DNA of 64,000 nucleotides from Populus alba (Eukaryota; Streptophyta; Magnoliopsida; Malpighiales; Salicaceae), in NCBI RefSeq assembly GCF_005239225.2, contig NC_133284.1, positions 773,770-837,769 of the forward strand, in the 5' to 3' direction. Below, piece after piece: positions 48,006 to 60,162 of the stretch (the stretch's first letter is position 1; each line of letters begins with the position of its first letter). A model generated the notes under the pieces. The model saw only the letters and a program-made list of their open reading frames with translations. It ran no database searches and was not told the DNA's origin. Position numbers and translations under genes: made by a program.

Positions 48006-50181
48006 AAAAATGACATCAGTCCCTAAAAATAGGAGACTTGTCTAAAATATTGACGTTTAACCCTATAAAGGAGAAGTACGTCTGAGTTACCAAAAAAAAA
48101 TGAAAATTTTATTGGAGTCGCCATCTAGTAATTTGAGGGAACTAGAAATCCCAAATTAGACACTGGTTCCAGAGATTCAGGTACTGGGTTAGTTATGATT
48201 AAGGAAGGTAGACACCACCCTTAAAAACATCCTTTCAAAAGAAAGGTTTACCCTTACTTGTGTGTTTTTATTTGTTTCAAATGATATTATATTTTGAGCT
48301 TATTTTGCAATTTTATTATTTTTTATGGTTAACGTCGGTCCCTAAAAATAGGAGACACGTTAAAAATGACATCAGTCCCTAAAAAATAGGAGACTTGTCT
48401 AAAATATTGACGTTTAACCCTATAAAGGAGAAGTACGTCTGAGTTACCAAAAAAAAACTATGGACATAATCCATATTGGTATTTAAACTTTTGACATCGG
48501 TCCTTTTCTAAAAAAAGAGACATGTCGGCGAGTAATATTTGTTTATAAAATTATTTTTATATCGTTGAGAAATGAGTATCTTATATTTGAAATTTGGGCT
48601 TTGGACCCACAAACGATAACATGATAGGATGGGTGTTGGACCCGCGTTGTTATTCTTTTTTTTTGTTTTTTTTTTTTTATTTTACAACATGCAAGAAAAT
48701 TTATATACAAAATAACAAAAATGTTAGAAATAAAAAAAATTACTTGAGCACCACAATATAGGTAAAAGACTGAAATACCCTCGGATTTATCAGAAATTTA
48801 CGAAAATGCCACTGGCGGCGCGTGTGGCTCACGCGTGGCTACTGTTGGTGGCGGCGAGATTTTCAGGCGAGATTTCTGGCCAACCGATAGTCGGTTCTGG
48901 TAGATCTGAGGCCGAGGATTCTGTTGGTGGTGGTCTCGACGTCCGTTGATGGCTGAGGAGGGAGAGTCAACGCCTTGAAGCTTCGGTGGCCGGCGACGAT
49001 CGCGACCTTTTTCCGGCCAGATGAGGCGGTGAAAACGATGAAAACCACCGGGGTTTTACTTTACAGCATGTGAGGAACCTTTCTGTGGTGGTACGGAGGT
49101 TTGATACGGCCGATGACGGGAGATCGGAGGAGAGAGAGAGTCGCCGGCGAGAGGAGAGAGATGCTCTGAGATTGGCTACGGTGCGGACGCGTATATGGTG
49201 TACCGGTGCCGCTGAAGGATGTTAACCGTTGGATCTTGGATGAAACGATCGGATGGTTGTGATTGGCTAGATCTGCAAGTTGATCGGACGGTTGTGATTT
49301 TCTGGGTTTTGATCCTGTGTGGCTCGGTGCACCGAAATCTCGGTGCACCGGATGACGTGGCGCAACGGGATTAAATCTTGGATTATTTCAATGGCTGAGA
49401 TGAATCGGGATATATTTGGTATTTTTCAAATTGATTTTTTTTCTAAATAATATGCTACTCTCATGAACAAAAATTAAAAAAGAACATGCACAGTGTCCCA
49501 ATTCTTTCTCTTCCTTTTTTTTCTCCTTTTTTCCTGCCCCCCAATCTTCGGTGGCTATTTATAGCCACTAACAGGGGAGAGCTGAGCACCTGCTCCGTTC
49601 ATAATTCACCTGCTCAGCCAACTGCCCCACCAATCATGCAACTACTCTGCTGACTTGCATTATTTATTATTTGTTTTTTTTTCTTGTTTTATTATATATA
49701 ATAATAAATATTTATTCAGTATTATAAAAAGCCAGTTTCAACCGCTAACACAAAAAAACATCTGATAGGTATCAACCCGGTAAACCGGGTTTTAACCGAA
49801 AAATGATGGTTTTGACCCAAAAATAGCTCGAAACTCATTTTTCATCCTAGTCGACATGGTTTGACCCGTATTGACCTGGTGAACTCAGTTTTGGTCAAAA
49901 ATGACGTTTTTGACCTGAAACAGCTCGGAACTCATTTTTAAACCTGGTCGACATGGTTTGACCCATATTGACCCGGTGAACTCGGTTGTGGTTGAAAATG
50001 ACGTTTTTAACCCGAAACAACCCGAAACTCATTTTTAAAACTGGTCAACATGGTTTGAATGAAAAGATGCGGTTGACTCGAGAAAAAAAATTTTGAATTT
50101 TCAAATTTTTCTCTTAATTAATTTTTTTTGGATTTTTTTGAAAACATATCAAAAACATGGGTCAAAAATTGGGTAGCAACA
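48006..50181 (-). mobile_element. TAT/Ogre-like LTR E2 with leader and primer site
   Basis: The sense start TGTTGCTACCCAATTTTTGA is at 50181. The primer-site-like GGCGACTCC is at 48114-48123. A 93-base piece of the LTR (48006-48098) is repeated outside the primer site, matching 48362-48453. The LTR includes a GC-rich leader region (48780-49380), a TATA box near 49555 and three 97-base sub-repeats containing GTCGACATGGTTTGACC (49850, 49947, 50044). The polypurine tract AAAGAGGGGGCATC precedes it in sense (50182-50195). Confidence 0.7.
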
Positions 50182-50289
50182 GATGCCCCCTCTTTACAAT
50201 GCTTACGAAGCAAAAATCCTCGATGTTTTGCATAGTAAGCTTTGTAAAGAAAAAAAACTTGTCTTTCTGTCTCTCTTTTTTTCGTTAAC

Positions 50290-51150
50290 CTGAGATCCCA
50301 TCTGGCGACCTCCTTTACCAAAACCAAAGAATGTGTGTAGCTCGGTCAACCTGAAATCCCATATGGAGATTCCCTTTAACCAAAGCTACATGAGATCCCA
50401 TCAGGCAACCTCATTCAATCAAAACAAAAGAATGTGTAAAACATGGTCTCATTGTAATGGGTAACCAACCCAGATGAAAAGAATGTGAAATGCAGTCTCA
50501 TTGTAATGGGTGACCTACCCAAGAAAAAGAAAAGAGTGGTCTCATTGTAATGGGTAACCAACCCAGGTGGAGAAAAAAAAAAGATGGAGAATGGTCTCAT
50601 TCTAATGGGTGACCTACCCAGAAAAAAATGGTGGTCTCATTGTGATGGGTGACCTACCCAAGTGGAAAGGATATGAAAAAGCGGTCTCGTTGTGATGGGT
50701 GACCTACCCAAAAAAAAATGGTGGTCTCATTGTGATGGGTGACCTACCCAAGTGGAAAGGATATGAAAAAGCGGTCTCGTTGTGATGGGTGACCTACCCA
50801 AATAAAAAAAAATGTGAAAAAGCGGTCTCGTTGTGATGGGCGACCTACCCAGAATGAAAAAAAATGTGAAATGTGGTCTCATTGTAATGGGTGACCTACC
50901 CAGATGGAAAAAATATGATGAAGTGGTCTCGTTGTGATGGGCGACCTACCCAAATAGAAAGAATGTGAAGTGCGGTCACATTGTAATGGGTGACCTACCC
51001 AAAAATGGAAAAAATATAAAGTGTGGTCTCATTGTAATGGGTGACCTACCCAGAGGGAAAAAATATGATGAAGTGATCTCGTTGCAATGGGCGACCTACC
51101 CAAATAGAAAGAATATGAAGTGCGGTCTCATTGTAATGGGTGACCTACCC
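50290..51150. repeat. Satellite array, type 2
   Basis: Units of about 45-60 bases: GGTCTCATTGTAATGGGTGA, then CCTACCC and an A-rich spacer of variable length. About 16 units, with the first ones diverged. It shares the frame GGTCT-n-GACCT-n-CCC with type 1. Confidence 0.92.
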
Positions 51151-51607
51151 GATTGATAAAATGCGAGGAAACTCGCAAGTGGTCTAATTGTTCCAGGCGA
51201 CCTGCCCGATTGATAAAATGCGAGGAACTCGCAAGTGGTCTAATTGTTCCAGGCGACCTGCCTGATGATAAAATGCGAGGAAACTCGCAAGTGGTCTAAT
51301 TGTTCCAGGCGACCTGCCCGATGGAAAAAAGAATGCGAGGAAACTCGCAAGTGGTCTAATTGTTCCAGGCGACCTGCCCGATTGATAAAATGCGAGGAAA
51401 CTCGCAAGTGGTCTAATTGTTCCAGGCGACCTGCCCGATAAATGAAAAAAAAAATGCGAGAAAACTCGCAAGTGGTCTAATTGTTCCAGGCGACCTGCCC
51501 GATAAATGAAAAAAAATGCGAGAAAACTTGCAAGTGGTCTAATTGTTCCAGGCGACCTGCCCGATGATAAAATGCGAGCAAGTGGTCTAATTGTTCCAGA
51601 CGACCTG
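51151..51607. repeat. Satellite array, type 1, second locus (left part)
   Basis: Eight units of the type described at 23395-24312. The first joins a type 2 half-unit, and the last is cut by element D within the ACCTG of the unit. Confidence 0.95.
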
Positions 51608-53223
51608 TGCTTGACCGCTTTTTGTGATCGGCTTGTTTTAACTCGCAAGTGCACGAGTGTGCGATGTAGCAATTAACTCGGTAAGATCGAGGTCATATCC
51701 ACAGAGAGCTAGATCTGGAAATTAAGCTAGGTAACAACAAAAAAACTCAAGAGAAATTAAATTAACAATAACTTGGTTGAAAATAATTGATGGATTTGTT
51801 TTCAAAGATGAAAAAGTGTAAATAGATTTTAAAAGACAAGAAAAAGTAAGTCTTGGTCCAAATCAATTTTAATGGTGATGTATTGGTGATTTCTTCAACA
51901 TATATAAGATAACTCAACCTAATATCAACGATGGTGATATTAGATCGGAAGATATTACAATGAAGTTTTAAAAGATGAAGATTAATTATTGCTTAAGAAT
52001 GAACAAGTACTTTCAAATTAAGTAAGACATTGAATCAAGCAATCTCTATACCAAAACTAAGGTTTGTGCATAAAAATTCAAGATTATAACATTACCTAAA
52101 TGATTTCTAAAATTTCTTTGCAATAATAAAACATTCATGAAGAAGATGAGAAGATAATCATTAACATTCATTCATATCTTAAAGAACTCACCTCAATCAC
52201 CATCATCCTTGATTTGGATCCAAGAAAGAGATTAGCCAACCATGATTATATATAAGAACACTTTAATAAACATGAAATAACTTGAATCAAACTGAAATAA
52301 TAAGTTTTACAAACTAAAGAACCGAAATCTACAAAGAAGAACACAACAGAATTTCAGTAAAAATTCGGACACAAATCTGACTCTAACTTTGGACAGCAAT
52401 TCGACCCTCTTAGAAGCCTCCCCTGGAGATGGCTATTAGAGACATATTTATAGGAAATTCTGTTAGCTTTCCATATCATTAAAGAACATCTCATTTTGAC
52501 ATCTGAGTCAACAGTTATGGGCAAAACACCGAAAGGTGTTCTGGAAAATTAAATCAGGCCAGCTTGGAGAACACTTTGGTGCACGTTTTTCTTCCTCCTT
52601 TATGAGCTGTTTCTTTCTTCTTTTTGACCCAAAATAATGTCACAATGTCCCCTCCAGCTTTCCATCCATGTGCTTGCCCTCTTGGATCAATTAATTGCCC
52701 AAAATAAATCAAATGTTATTTGTTGTGTGGACATGTAAGATCATGGATTGTGCTTGGGCTGATTTGGAGGCTGATTTGGGGCTGATTTGGGGCTGAACTT
52801 GAGGCTGAATTTGAGCATCAAATAAGTATACAAATGTACATATTATTTGGGCTAAGATTGACTTTGAAACCTTAAGTGTTTGATGGTTGAAGTTTGCACA
52901 CAACATAAGGCAAGTTTGGGCTTGAAATAGATCATATGATATTCTTTTCTAGAATTGGAATAGAATTGATTTTTGGGGCAAATTTAGAGCACTAATTTGA
53001 ACCAAGATTTGCTTCAATCTTCAACTAAATTTCTCTTCAATTCTTTGTTCCGAATTCTGACGTTGAATTTTCTGAAATAATTCATTTAAGCTCCAAAAAC
53101 CTATCGAAACATTAAAAGAAACTTCATTACTAAAAAGCACATCACTTATTATAAAAACCCAAATAAAAACAATAAATACATATGTAAAATAAAAGACTTA
53201 ATGATACTTTTGATGCACAATCA
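51608..53223 (-). repeat. 3' LTR of element D
   Basis: Sense ends: TGATTGTGCATC (at 53223) and GGTCAAGCA (at 51608). 1616 bases. Contains a TATA-like TATAAATATG near 52445 in sense. Confidence 0.93.
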
Positions 53224-54529
53224 CACCCCTGAACTTAGATTTTGCTAGTCCTCAAGCAAAACAAAACATAAAACCTTTAAAATAAAAACAACAATAATAA
53301 CATAATTAGGCTCGACTCATCACACTTAAAGGACCTATCATGCAAACATTGGTATCTTTAACTTGGTGCACACAATAGCAAATAAAGAAAAATAAGCATA
53401 CTCACATTCTCTAAGTCAAACATCCATACAAAATTCCAAATTCAATCGTATTTATCATCATGCAACCAACATAATTGATTCACGCGAAAAACTCAACTTG
53501 TAATCTTCCCTTTTCACTACTACAAACAAGGTAGCAAACTAAAGAAATATCTATATATATTTTTTCCTTTTTTTTTTCTTTTTTTTTTTTTTTTAAAGAT
53601 ATTATTTATTCTTTTTCTTTAAGTGATCACTTCCCTTTTGACGCGAATACAAACATTTGTGATGAATGCACCCGGTTACTCACAAAGTCACAAACTTAAA
53701 GTGCTTTTGCATACTCATATTTCAAGCTGCCTTTTGACGTAAAGATAAACATTTGTGATGAATACCCCTAGTTACTGAGCAACTCAAAACATTGGAGTAG
53801 ATAGAACTTTGTACACATTTATTTATTTATTTGTGTAATAATTATTACTTTATTTACTTAAACCTTGTTTAGGACTAGATCAAAAGGGATAATCACAAGT
53901 AAAGCATCACACTCATCTTTCATGCATAATCACACAACTCACACAACTTTTACAAGGAAAGATGTACTTCAATAATCTTAAAAAAAAAAGTATGCTATAT
54001 CTTGCTTTATAAGATATTATCTATCCCAAATTAAAGCATGCAATGTTCAACACAATAATGAATCCAAAAATGTAATGTTGATCCTAAACAAGTTCTCATT
54101 CACATTCGAATGCAAGTTTTTTTTTTTTTTTTTTTTTTTAAACAAGCATGGTTATCTCAAGCATTCAACATAATCAAATATCTAAAATTAAGTTTTACAT
54201 TATCCTCAATGTAAAAAAGAAAGAGAAGAAAAGTATAACGATTAGAAAACTGTTACTCCCCTTTTGTTTTCAAGGATGAATGTCTGATTGACTTGGACAT
54301 GAGCTGACTTCTTGCTTGATTTTTTTTTTTTTAACCTGCACATCATATTGATTTTTTTTTTTTAAATAAAGAACCTCACACCCCCCCCCAACTTAAAATA
54401 ATGCATTGTCCCTAATGCATGAACAAGAAAATATAAGAGATGGAAGAAAGAAAATAAAAATAAAAATAAAAATAAAAATGAAAACGAAAAAAAAATCAAA
54501 ATCAAAATAAAAACGCATTACTTCTGATA
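53224..54529 (-). other. 3' spacer of element D
   Basis: Non-coding. Polypurine tract GTTCAGGGGTG in sense lies next to the LTR. Two diverged related blocks near 53625-53705 and 53725-53800 (both with ACAAATGTTT and GTAACTAGGGG-like or GTAACCGGGTG motifs in sense). Poly-T tracts near 53560-53595, 54118 and 54320. Confidence 0.65.
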
Positions 54530-55700
54530 CTACAATGGTATTGGATCTTCAAGATCCAATGTCTCAACTTCAGCCACAACGTTTTCAAGATAAGGTTTCA
54601 ATCGATGACCATTTACTTTGAAAACATTTCCATTCTTAGGATTTTCTACCTCAAATGCACCATGCTCAGAGATGGATTTAATCACAAATGGACCAATCCA
54701 TTTTGTCCTCAACTTCCCAGGAAAGAGATGTAATCGTGAATTATACAAGAAGAACCTTTTGACCAATATGAAAGGATTTTCTAAAAATATGTTTATCATG
54801 CAAAGCTTTCATCTTATGTTTTGAAATTTTTGCATTTTCAAATGCATCATTTCTCAGCTCCTCTAATTCATCCAATTGAAGCTTTCTATTTTTTTCAACC
54901 TCGTTTTCATTGTCATTGAATTGCCGGATGGCCCAATATGCACGATGCTCAATCTCAACAGGGAGATGACAAGGTTTTCCATAAACTAGCCTATAAGGGA
55001 GACATTTCTAAAGAGGTCTTGTAAGCAGTGCGATATGCCCACAAAAGCATCAACTAGTCGTAGGGACCAATCCTTACGGTTTGGATTGACTGTTTTCTCT
55101 AAAATGTTTCTTGATCTCCCTATTTGCCAACTCAGCTTGGCCACTAGTCTGTGGGTGATATGGGGTACTGACCTTGTGAATTACACCATATTTTCTCATC
55201 AACATCCCAATGGGCTTGTTACAAAAATGCTTTCCCCCATCACTAATCATATCCCGGGGCATGCCAAAACGAGAGAAAATATTTTCTTTTCAAGAATTTG
55301 ACAACAACTCGATGGTCATTGGTGCGAGATGCAATGGCCTCCACCCATTTAGACACATAATCAACAGCTACAAGGATGAAGTGGTAGCCAAATGAACTTG
55401 GAAAAGGTCCCATGAAATCAATCCCCCAACAATCAAATATTTCCAAAACAAGAATGGGGTTAAGGGCATCATGTTACGCCTAGTGAGGTTACCTAGTCGT
55501 TGGCATCGGTCACATGCAACACAGAAGGCATGGACATCTTTGAACATAGTGGGCCAATAAAAACCACATTGCAAGATCTTGGCAGTCGTTTTCTTGGAAG
55601 AGAAATGCCCACCACAGGCTAATACATGACAAAAATTAATGACACTTGGAATTTTCATGATCAGGGATGCACCGCCTAACAATTTTGGTCAGGGCAATAT
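54530..55700 (-). pseudogene. Element D integrase
   Basis: The zinc-binding half ([23 protein letters not shown]) is followed by the core in shifted frames: [44 protein letters not shown]. The C-terminal domain ([20 protein letters not shown]) ends at 54530. D, D and E residues are all visible, but at least three frame changes separate them. Confidence 0.88.
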
Positions 55701-55716
55701 TTTAAATAGGTAGGGG

Positions 55717-56588
55717 TCATCCAAAAAAAAGTACGCACGTTGCGCAAGAATTTTTGTTTATCAGTTTAGACCAATGAGAAGGAATCTGACTTGTGGCTAG
55801 GTAATTTGCTATGTCAGCATACCATGGAGAGCCAATGTAGGAAACAGTACCTGCACAAAATAAATTTTCATCAGCAAAGAATTCATTTATTGGAGATTCA
55901 TCAGTTGTGGTCTCATAGCTTGAAAGACGGGACAAATGATCAGCCACTACATTCTCTACTCCCTTTTTATCTCGAATTTCAAGGTTAAACTCTTGGAGTA
56001 GGAGGATCCATCGAATCAAACGTGGCTTGGCATCCTGTTTTGTGAGCAAGTATTTCAATGCTGCATGATCAGTGAAAACAATAACAAGAGATCCAACCAA
56101 ATAAGACCTGAACTTGTCTAATGCAAAGACCACAGCTAAGAGTTCTTTTTCGGTTGTAGTGTAATTCAATTGAGCATCATTCAAAGTCTTGCTAGCATAA
56201 TAAATGACATGAGGCTTCTTATCTTTTCTTTGCCCTAAAACAGCCCCAACCGCAAAATCACTAGCGTCACACATCAGTTCAAATGGTAAAGACCAATCAG
56301 GAGCTTGCATGATTGGTGCAGTGGTCAACAACCCTTTAAGCTTTTCAAAAGCTTCTTGACATTTTGATGTCCAATCAAATTGGACATCTTGTGACAACAA
56401 GTTACACAATGGTTTGGCAATGGTACTAAAAGAATGAATGAATCTTCGATAGAAACCAGCGTGTCCTAAAAAGGATCTCACATCTTTCACAGTCCTAGGG
56501 GTAGGTAATTTTTGAATGACTTCAACTTTTGACTTAATCCACCTCTATCCTTTTGAAGAAACAATGTGACCTAAGACAATGCCATGTG
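55717..56588 (-). pseudogene. Element D RNase H and RT connection
   Basis: An open frame of 257 codons from [20 protein letters not shown]. The RNase H domain has [41 protein letters not shown] and ADHLSRL. Its first Met is internal; a frame change near 56540-56590 separates it from RT. Confidence 0.88.
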
Positions 56589-59540
56589 TCACCATAAAAT
56601 GACACTTCTCCCAATTAAGTACAAGATTGCTCTCTCTTCACATCTTTCAAGAACTTTTTCTAAATGCATTAGACACAACTCATAAGAATCCCCATAAACT
56701 GAAAAATCATCCATGAAAACTTCCAAAAAATTTTCCACCATGTCACTAAAGATACTCATCATACACCTTTGAAAAGTGGCTGGTGCATTACACAAGCCAA
56801 AAGGCATTTTTCTATAAGCATAGGTACCAAAAGGACAAGTGAAAGTGGTTTTTTCTTGGTCTTCTAAAGAAATCTCAATTTGGTTGTAACCTGAGTAGCC
56901 ATCAAGAAAACAATAGAAAGCTCTTCCGGCTACTCTTTCAAGCACTTGGTCTAAAAATGGAAGCGGAAAATGGTCCTTCCTAGTCACCATGTTCAACTTA
57001 CGATAATCAATGCACATACGCCATCCAGTTTGGATTCTAGTTGGTACTAGCTCATTATTTTCATTTTTTACGACAGTGACTCCAGATTTTTTTGGGACAA
57101 CTTGGGTTGGACTAACCCATTTTGAGTTTGCAATGGGGTAAATGATACCCGCATCAATGCACATACGCCATCCAGTTTGGATTCTAGTTGGTACTAGCTC
57201 ATTATTTTCATTTTTTACGACAGTGACTCCAGATTTTTTTGGGACAACTTGGGTTGGACTAACCCATTTTGAGTTTGCAATGGGGTAAATGATACCCGCA
57301 TCAAGTAGTTTAAGCACTTCACCTCTCACTACTTCCTTCATGTTTGGGTTCAATCGTCTTTGCATTTGCCTCACAGATTTAGCCTCTTCTTCAAGATATA
57401 TTCTATGTGTACATAAAAGAGGGCTAATTCCTTTCAAGTCAGTGATTGTCCACCCAATTGCTTTCTTGTGTTTTCTCACCACTCTCAAAAGTTCTTGTTC
57501 CTGCTCTATGCTAAGTTTTGATGAAATCACAATAGGATATGATTCATCTTCCCCTAGAAATGCATACTTAAGATCACTCGGTAAAGGCTTCCTTTCTGGT
57601 TTATAAGGTCGGACAAGAGATGCCTCCACTTTCACTTGGGGTGAAATCAAAGGCTCAAACGATGGGGTCCATTGACCTATTGACATAATAGGCATTGGAT
57701 CCAGATAAGTCTCGAGTTCTTTTACTTCCTCATCAACACATTCCAAAGAATAAAGTCTTTCATCATGAATTAAAGTTCTTTCCAATGGATCCTTTACCCA
57801 TTCTCTCTCAAAGTGTTCTTGACAAATTGTTTGGATCAAATCTACCTCTCTAATGTCCTCATGTTCACCAATTTGTTTGGAGACATTGAATATGTTCATC
57901 TCCACAGTCATATTCCCAAAAGACAATTTCATCACCCCATTCCTACAGTTAATTAAAGCATTGGATGTAGCTAGGAAAGGTCTACCTAAGATGACTGGGA
58001 TGGGAGCATTAGAACCTTGAATAGGTGCGGTGTCTAACACTACAAAATCAACAGGAAAGTAGAATTTATCTACTTGGACCAACACATCCTCAACAATACC
58101 CCTAGGAATCTTGATTGACCTATCAGCTAATTGAAGGGTGATTCGAGTAGGCTTGATTTCTCCTAAACCTAATTGTTCGTAAACAGTGTAGGGTATCAAA
58201 TTCACACTTGCTCCTAAATCCAACAAAGCTTGGTCTATCTTATGACTTCCAATAATGCATGAAATGGTAGGACAACCAGGATCTTTGTATTTGGGAGGGG
58301 TCTTAAACTGGATGATGGCACTAGCATGCTCAGTTAGAAAGGCTCTTTCTTTCACATTCAATCTCCTTTTGACTGTGCATAAGTCCTTAAGGAACTTTGC
58401 ATAAGATGGGACTTGTTTAATTGCATCAAGGAGTGGAATGTTGACTTTCACTTGTTTGAACAATTCATAGATTTCCGAGTTCACAAGATCATGTTTAGGT
58501 TTCCCTAACCTCTGTGGAAATGGTGCTCTAGGAACAAATTCTAAATCACTCACTTTGACTCCAATTTTTCTTGAATCATCTCCTTTCTCACTCATCTCTT
58601 TCTCATTTATCTCACCTTCTTTGTCACTCAAACTCTCATTTGTCACTTGTGTTTTGATTCCCTCTTCACTCTCCCTAGATTTCTCCTCCACAATACCTTT
58701 AGGAATCCCAAAACCTATAGCTTTGTCAACAATCTTTCCACTTCTAAGGGTAGTGATGGCTTGGACTTGTTCATGGTTTGAAGGTTCACCAAGTGAAGAT
58801 TCACTCATGTGTACCTGACCTCTAGGATTTGGCATTGGTTGAGCTGGGATCTTTCCCTTCTCTTGAATGCTTAGTGATTGAGTCAACTTGGTTAGTTGAC
58901 TTCGAATGTCATCTAAGGTCCTATTGGTCTGGTCTTGAAATTTGTAAGCTTGGTTGTTGATTCCTCCTTGTGTTTGCATGAATTGTTGAAGAGTATCCTC
59001 TAAGGATCTCTTATGAGGTGGTTGGTACGTGTTATGTGTGGGAGCATGAAATGGTTGGGGTGGAGGTTGAAATGTTTGAGGTGCTGAAGAGCCCTCATTT
59101 CTCCATCCAAAATTTGGGTGGTTCCTCCATCCAGGATTATAGGTCTCAGAGTAGGGATTGCCTACTTGGTTTGAAAATGGCTTTCTAACATTATTTGAAT
59201 CAGAAGTTTGGCCATATAGCACTTCCTTGAAGGCTGGAATGGTAGGACACTCAGTTGTCCTATGCCCTTTGCTCTCACAAACAACACAACTTTCCTCTTG
59301 TTGTTCACTCATGACATGCACTTTTTTAATCTCAAGAGACTCTACTTTCCTAGCCAATGAGGCTAATCTAGCATTAAGATCATCAGTCTCTTTTAATTGG
59401 AACTTCCCACTTGAATGAGAAATGGTGTTTCTAGACTCAACATGAAGTGGGAGAGAAGTCTCCCATTGCTTTGTGTTTTCAGCCAATTGATCAAAAAAAA
59501 TCGAAGGCTTCACTTGGTTCTTTGTCATAAAACTCACCAT
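56589..59540 (-). CDS. Element D gag C-terminus, protease and reverse transcriptase
   Basis: A 983-residue frame, the longest in the window. Zinc knuckle CVVCESKGHRTTEC at residues 85-98. The protease is near 440 (LLDLGASVNLIPYTVYEQLG, with the Athila-style D-L-G-A), then LADRSIKIPRGIVEDVLVQV. The RT runs from about 700. A 49-residue segment from DAGIIYPIANSKW to GWRMCI occurs twice in tandem (from about 746 and 795), then DYRKLNMVTRKDHFPLPF, the YSGYNQIE region, and catalytic FMDDFSVYGDS near 939. The frame ends by a shift just after ERCEER. It makes the capsid tail, the maturation protease and the polymerase of the element. Confidence 0.93.
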   Translation of the reverse strand: MVSFMTKNQVKPSIFFDQLAENTKQWETSLPLHVESRNTISHSSGKFQLKETDDLNARLASLARKVESLEIKKVHVMSEQQEESCVVCESKGHRTTECPTIPAFKEVLYGQTSDSNNVRKPFSNQVGNPYSETYNPGWRNHPNFGWRNEGSSAPQTFQPPPQPFHAPTHNTYQPPHKRSLEDTLQQFMQTQGGINNQAYKFQDQTNRTLDDIRSQLTKLTQSLSIQEKGKIPAQPMPNPRGQVHMSESSLGEPSNHEQVQAITTLRSGKIVDKAIGFGIPKGIVEEKSRESEEGIKTQVTNESLSDKEGEINEKEMSEKGDDSRKIGVKVSDLEFVPRAPFPQRLGKPKHDLVNSEIYELFKQVKVNIPLLDAIKQVPSYAKFLKDLCTVKRRLNVKERAFLTEHASAIIQFKTPPKYKDPGCPTISCIIGSHKIDQALLDLGASVNLIPYTVYEQLGLGEIKPTRITLQLADRSIKIPRGIVEDVLVQVDKFYFPVDFVVLDTAPIQGSNAPIPVILGRPFLATSNALINCRNGVMKLSFGNMTVEMNIFNVSKQIGEHEDIREVDLIQTICQEHFEREWVKDPLERTLIHDERLYSLECVDEEVKELETYLDPMPIMSIGQWTPSFEPLISPQVKVEASLVRPYKPERKPLPSDLKYAFLGEDESYPIVISSKLSIEQEQELLRVVRKHKKAIGWTITDLKGISPLLCTHRIYLEEEAKSVRQMQRRLNPNMKEVVRGEVLKLLDAGIIYPIANSKWVSPTQVVPKKSGVTVVKNENNELVPTRIQTGWRMCIDAGIIYPIANSKWVSPTQVVPKKSGVTVVKNENNELVPTRIQTGWRMCIDYRKLNMVTRKDHFPLPFLDQVLERVAGRAFYCFLDGYSGYNQIEISLEDQEKTTFTCPFGTYAYRKMPFGLCNAPATFQRCMMSIFSDMVENFLEVFMDDFSVYGDSYELCLMHLEKVLERCEERAILYLIGRSVILW
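57006..57301. repeat. 147-bp in-frame tandem duplication in RT
   Basis: TGCACATACGCCATCCAGTT occurs at 57011 and 57158. The two 147-base units appear identical and keep the reading frame (49 codons). Confidence 0.95.
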
Positions 59541-60162
59541 TACACATGGTTGACACTAGCTTTTTAAAATCTGTGGTAAGAGAGTCGTAGAAGAAACTCA
59601 CTAACCCTCCACATCTCAAAACCATGGTGGGGCATGCATTTTAACAAGTCTTTGAACTTTTCCCAAGCTTGGTGAAATGACTCATTTGGACTACAAGAAA
59701 AATTCATCATTTGACGTTGTAAGGCTGCCGTCCCTATGAGTGGGGAAGTATTTTTTCAAAAATTCAGCTTGTATTTCTCTCCATGTACCTATAGACCTAG
59801 GACGTAAGGAGTTTAGCCAAAGCTTGGCTTTATCCTTTAGAGAGAATGGGAACAAATTTAAGCCGAATAGTTTCCTCAGTGCATGTTCTATCAATAAAAG
59901 TATTACATACCTCTTCAAAGTCCTTAATGTGTATGTATGGATTTTCAGAATCCATACCGTGAAATGTGGGAAGAAGTTGAATCATGCCCGGTTTCAAATT
60001 GAAAGCTTGTTGGTTAAGAGGCAAGATAATACACGAAGGTGTACTTTGTCTAGCCGGGTGAAGATACTCTCTAAGAGTTCGAAAATTAGGTTGATCATTA
60101 AATTGTGGAGGTCCATTACCTTGAACACTCCCTTCACCCTCTACATCTTCAACATTAGCCAT
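59541..60162 (-). pseudogene. Element D gag N-terminus
   Basis: It starts MANVEDVEGEGSVQGNGPPQ at 60162 and has FNLKPGMIQLLPTFHGMDSE and the retrotransposon gag part (LKDKAKLWLNSLRPRSIGTW). Frame changes near 59840 and 59690 divide it; it continues into 59540. Confidence 0.88.

Noticed and set aside
54300..54500. Possible env-like or cargo gene in the spacer of element D
   Set aside because: Only poly-T, poly-A and stop-rich sequence; no counterpart of the cysteine-cluster ORF or LOG.
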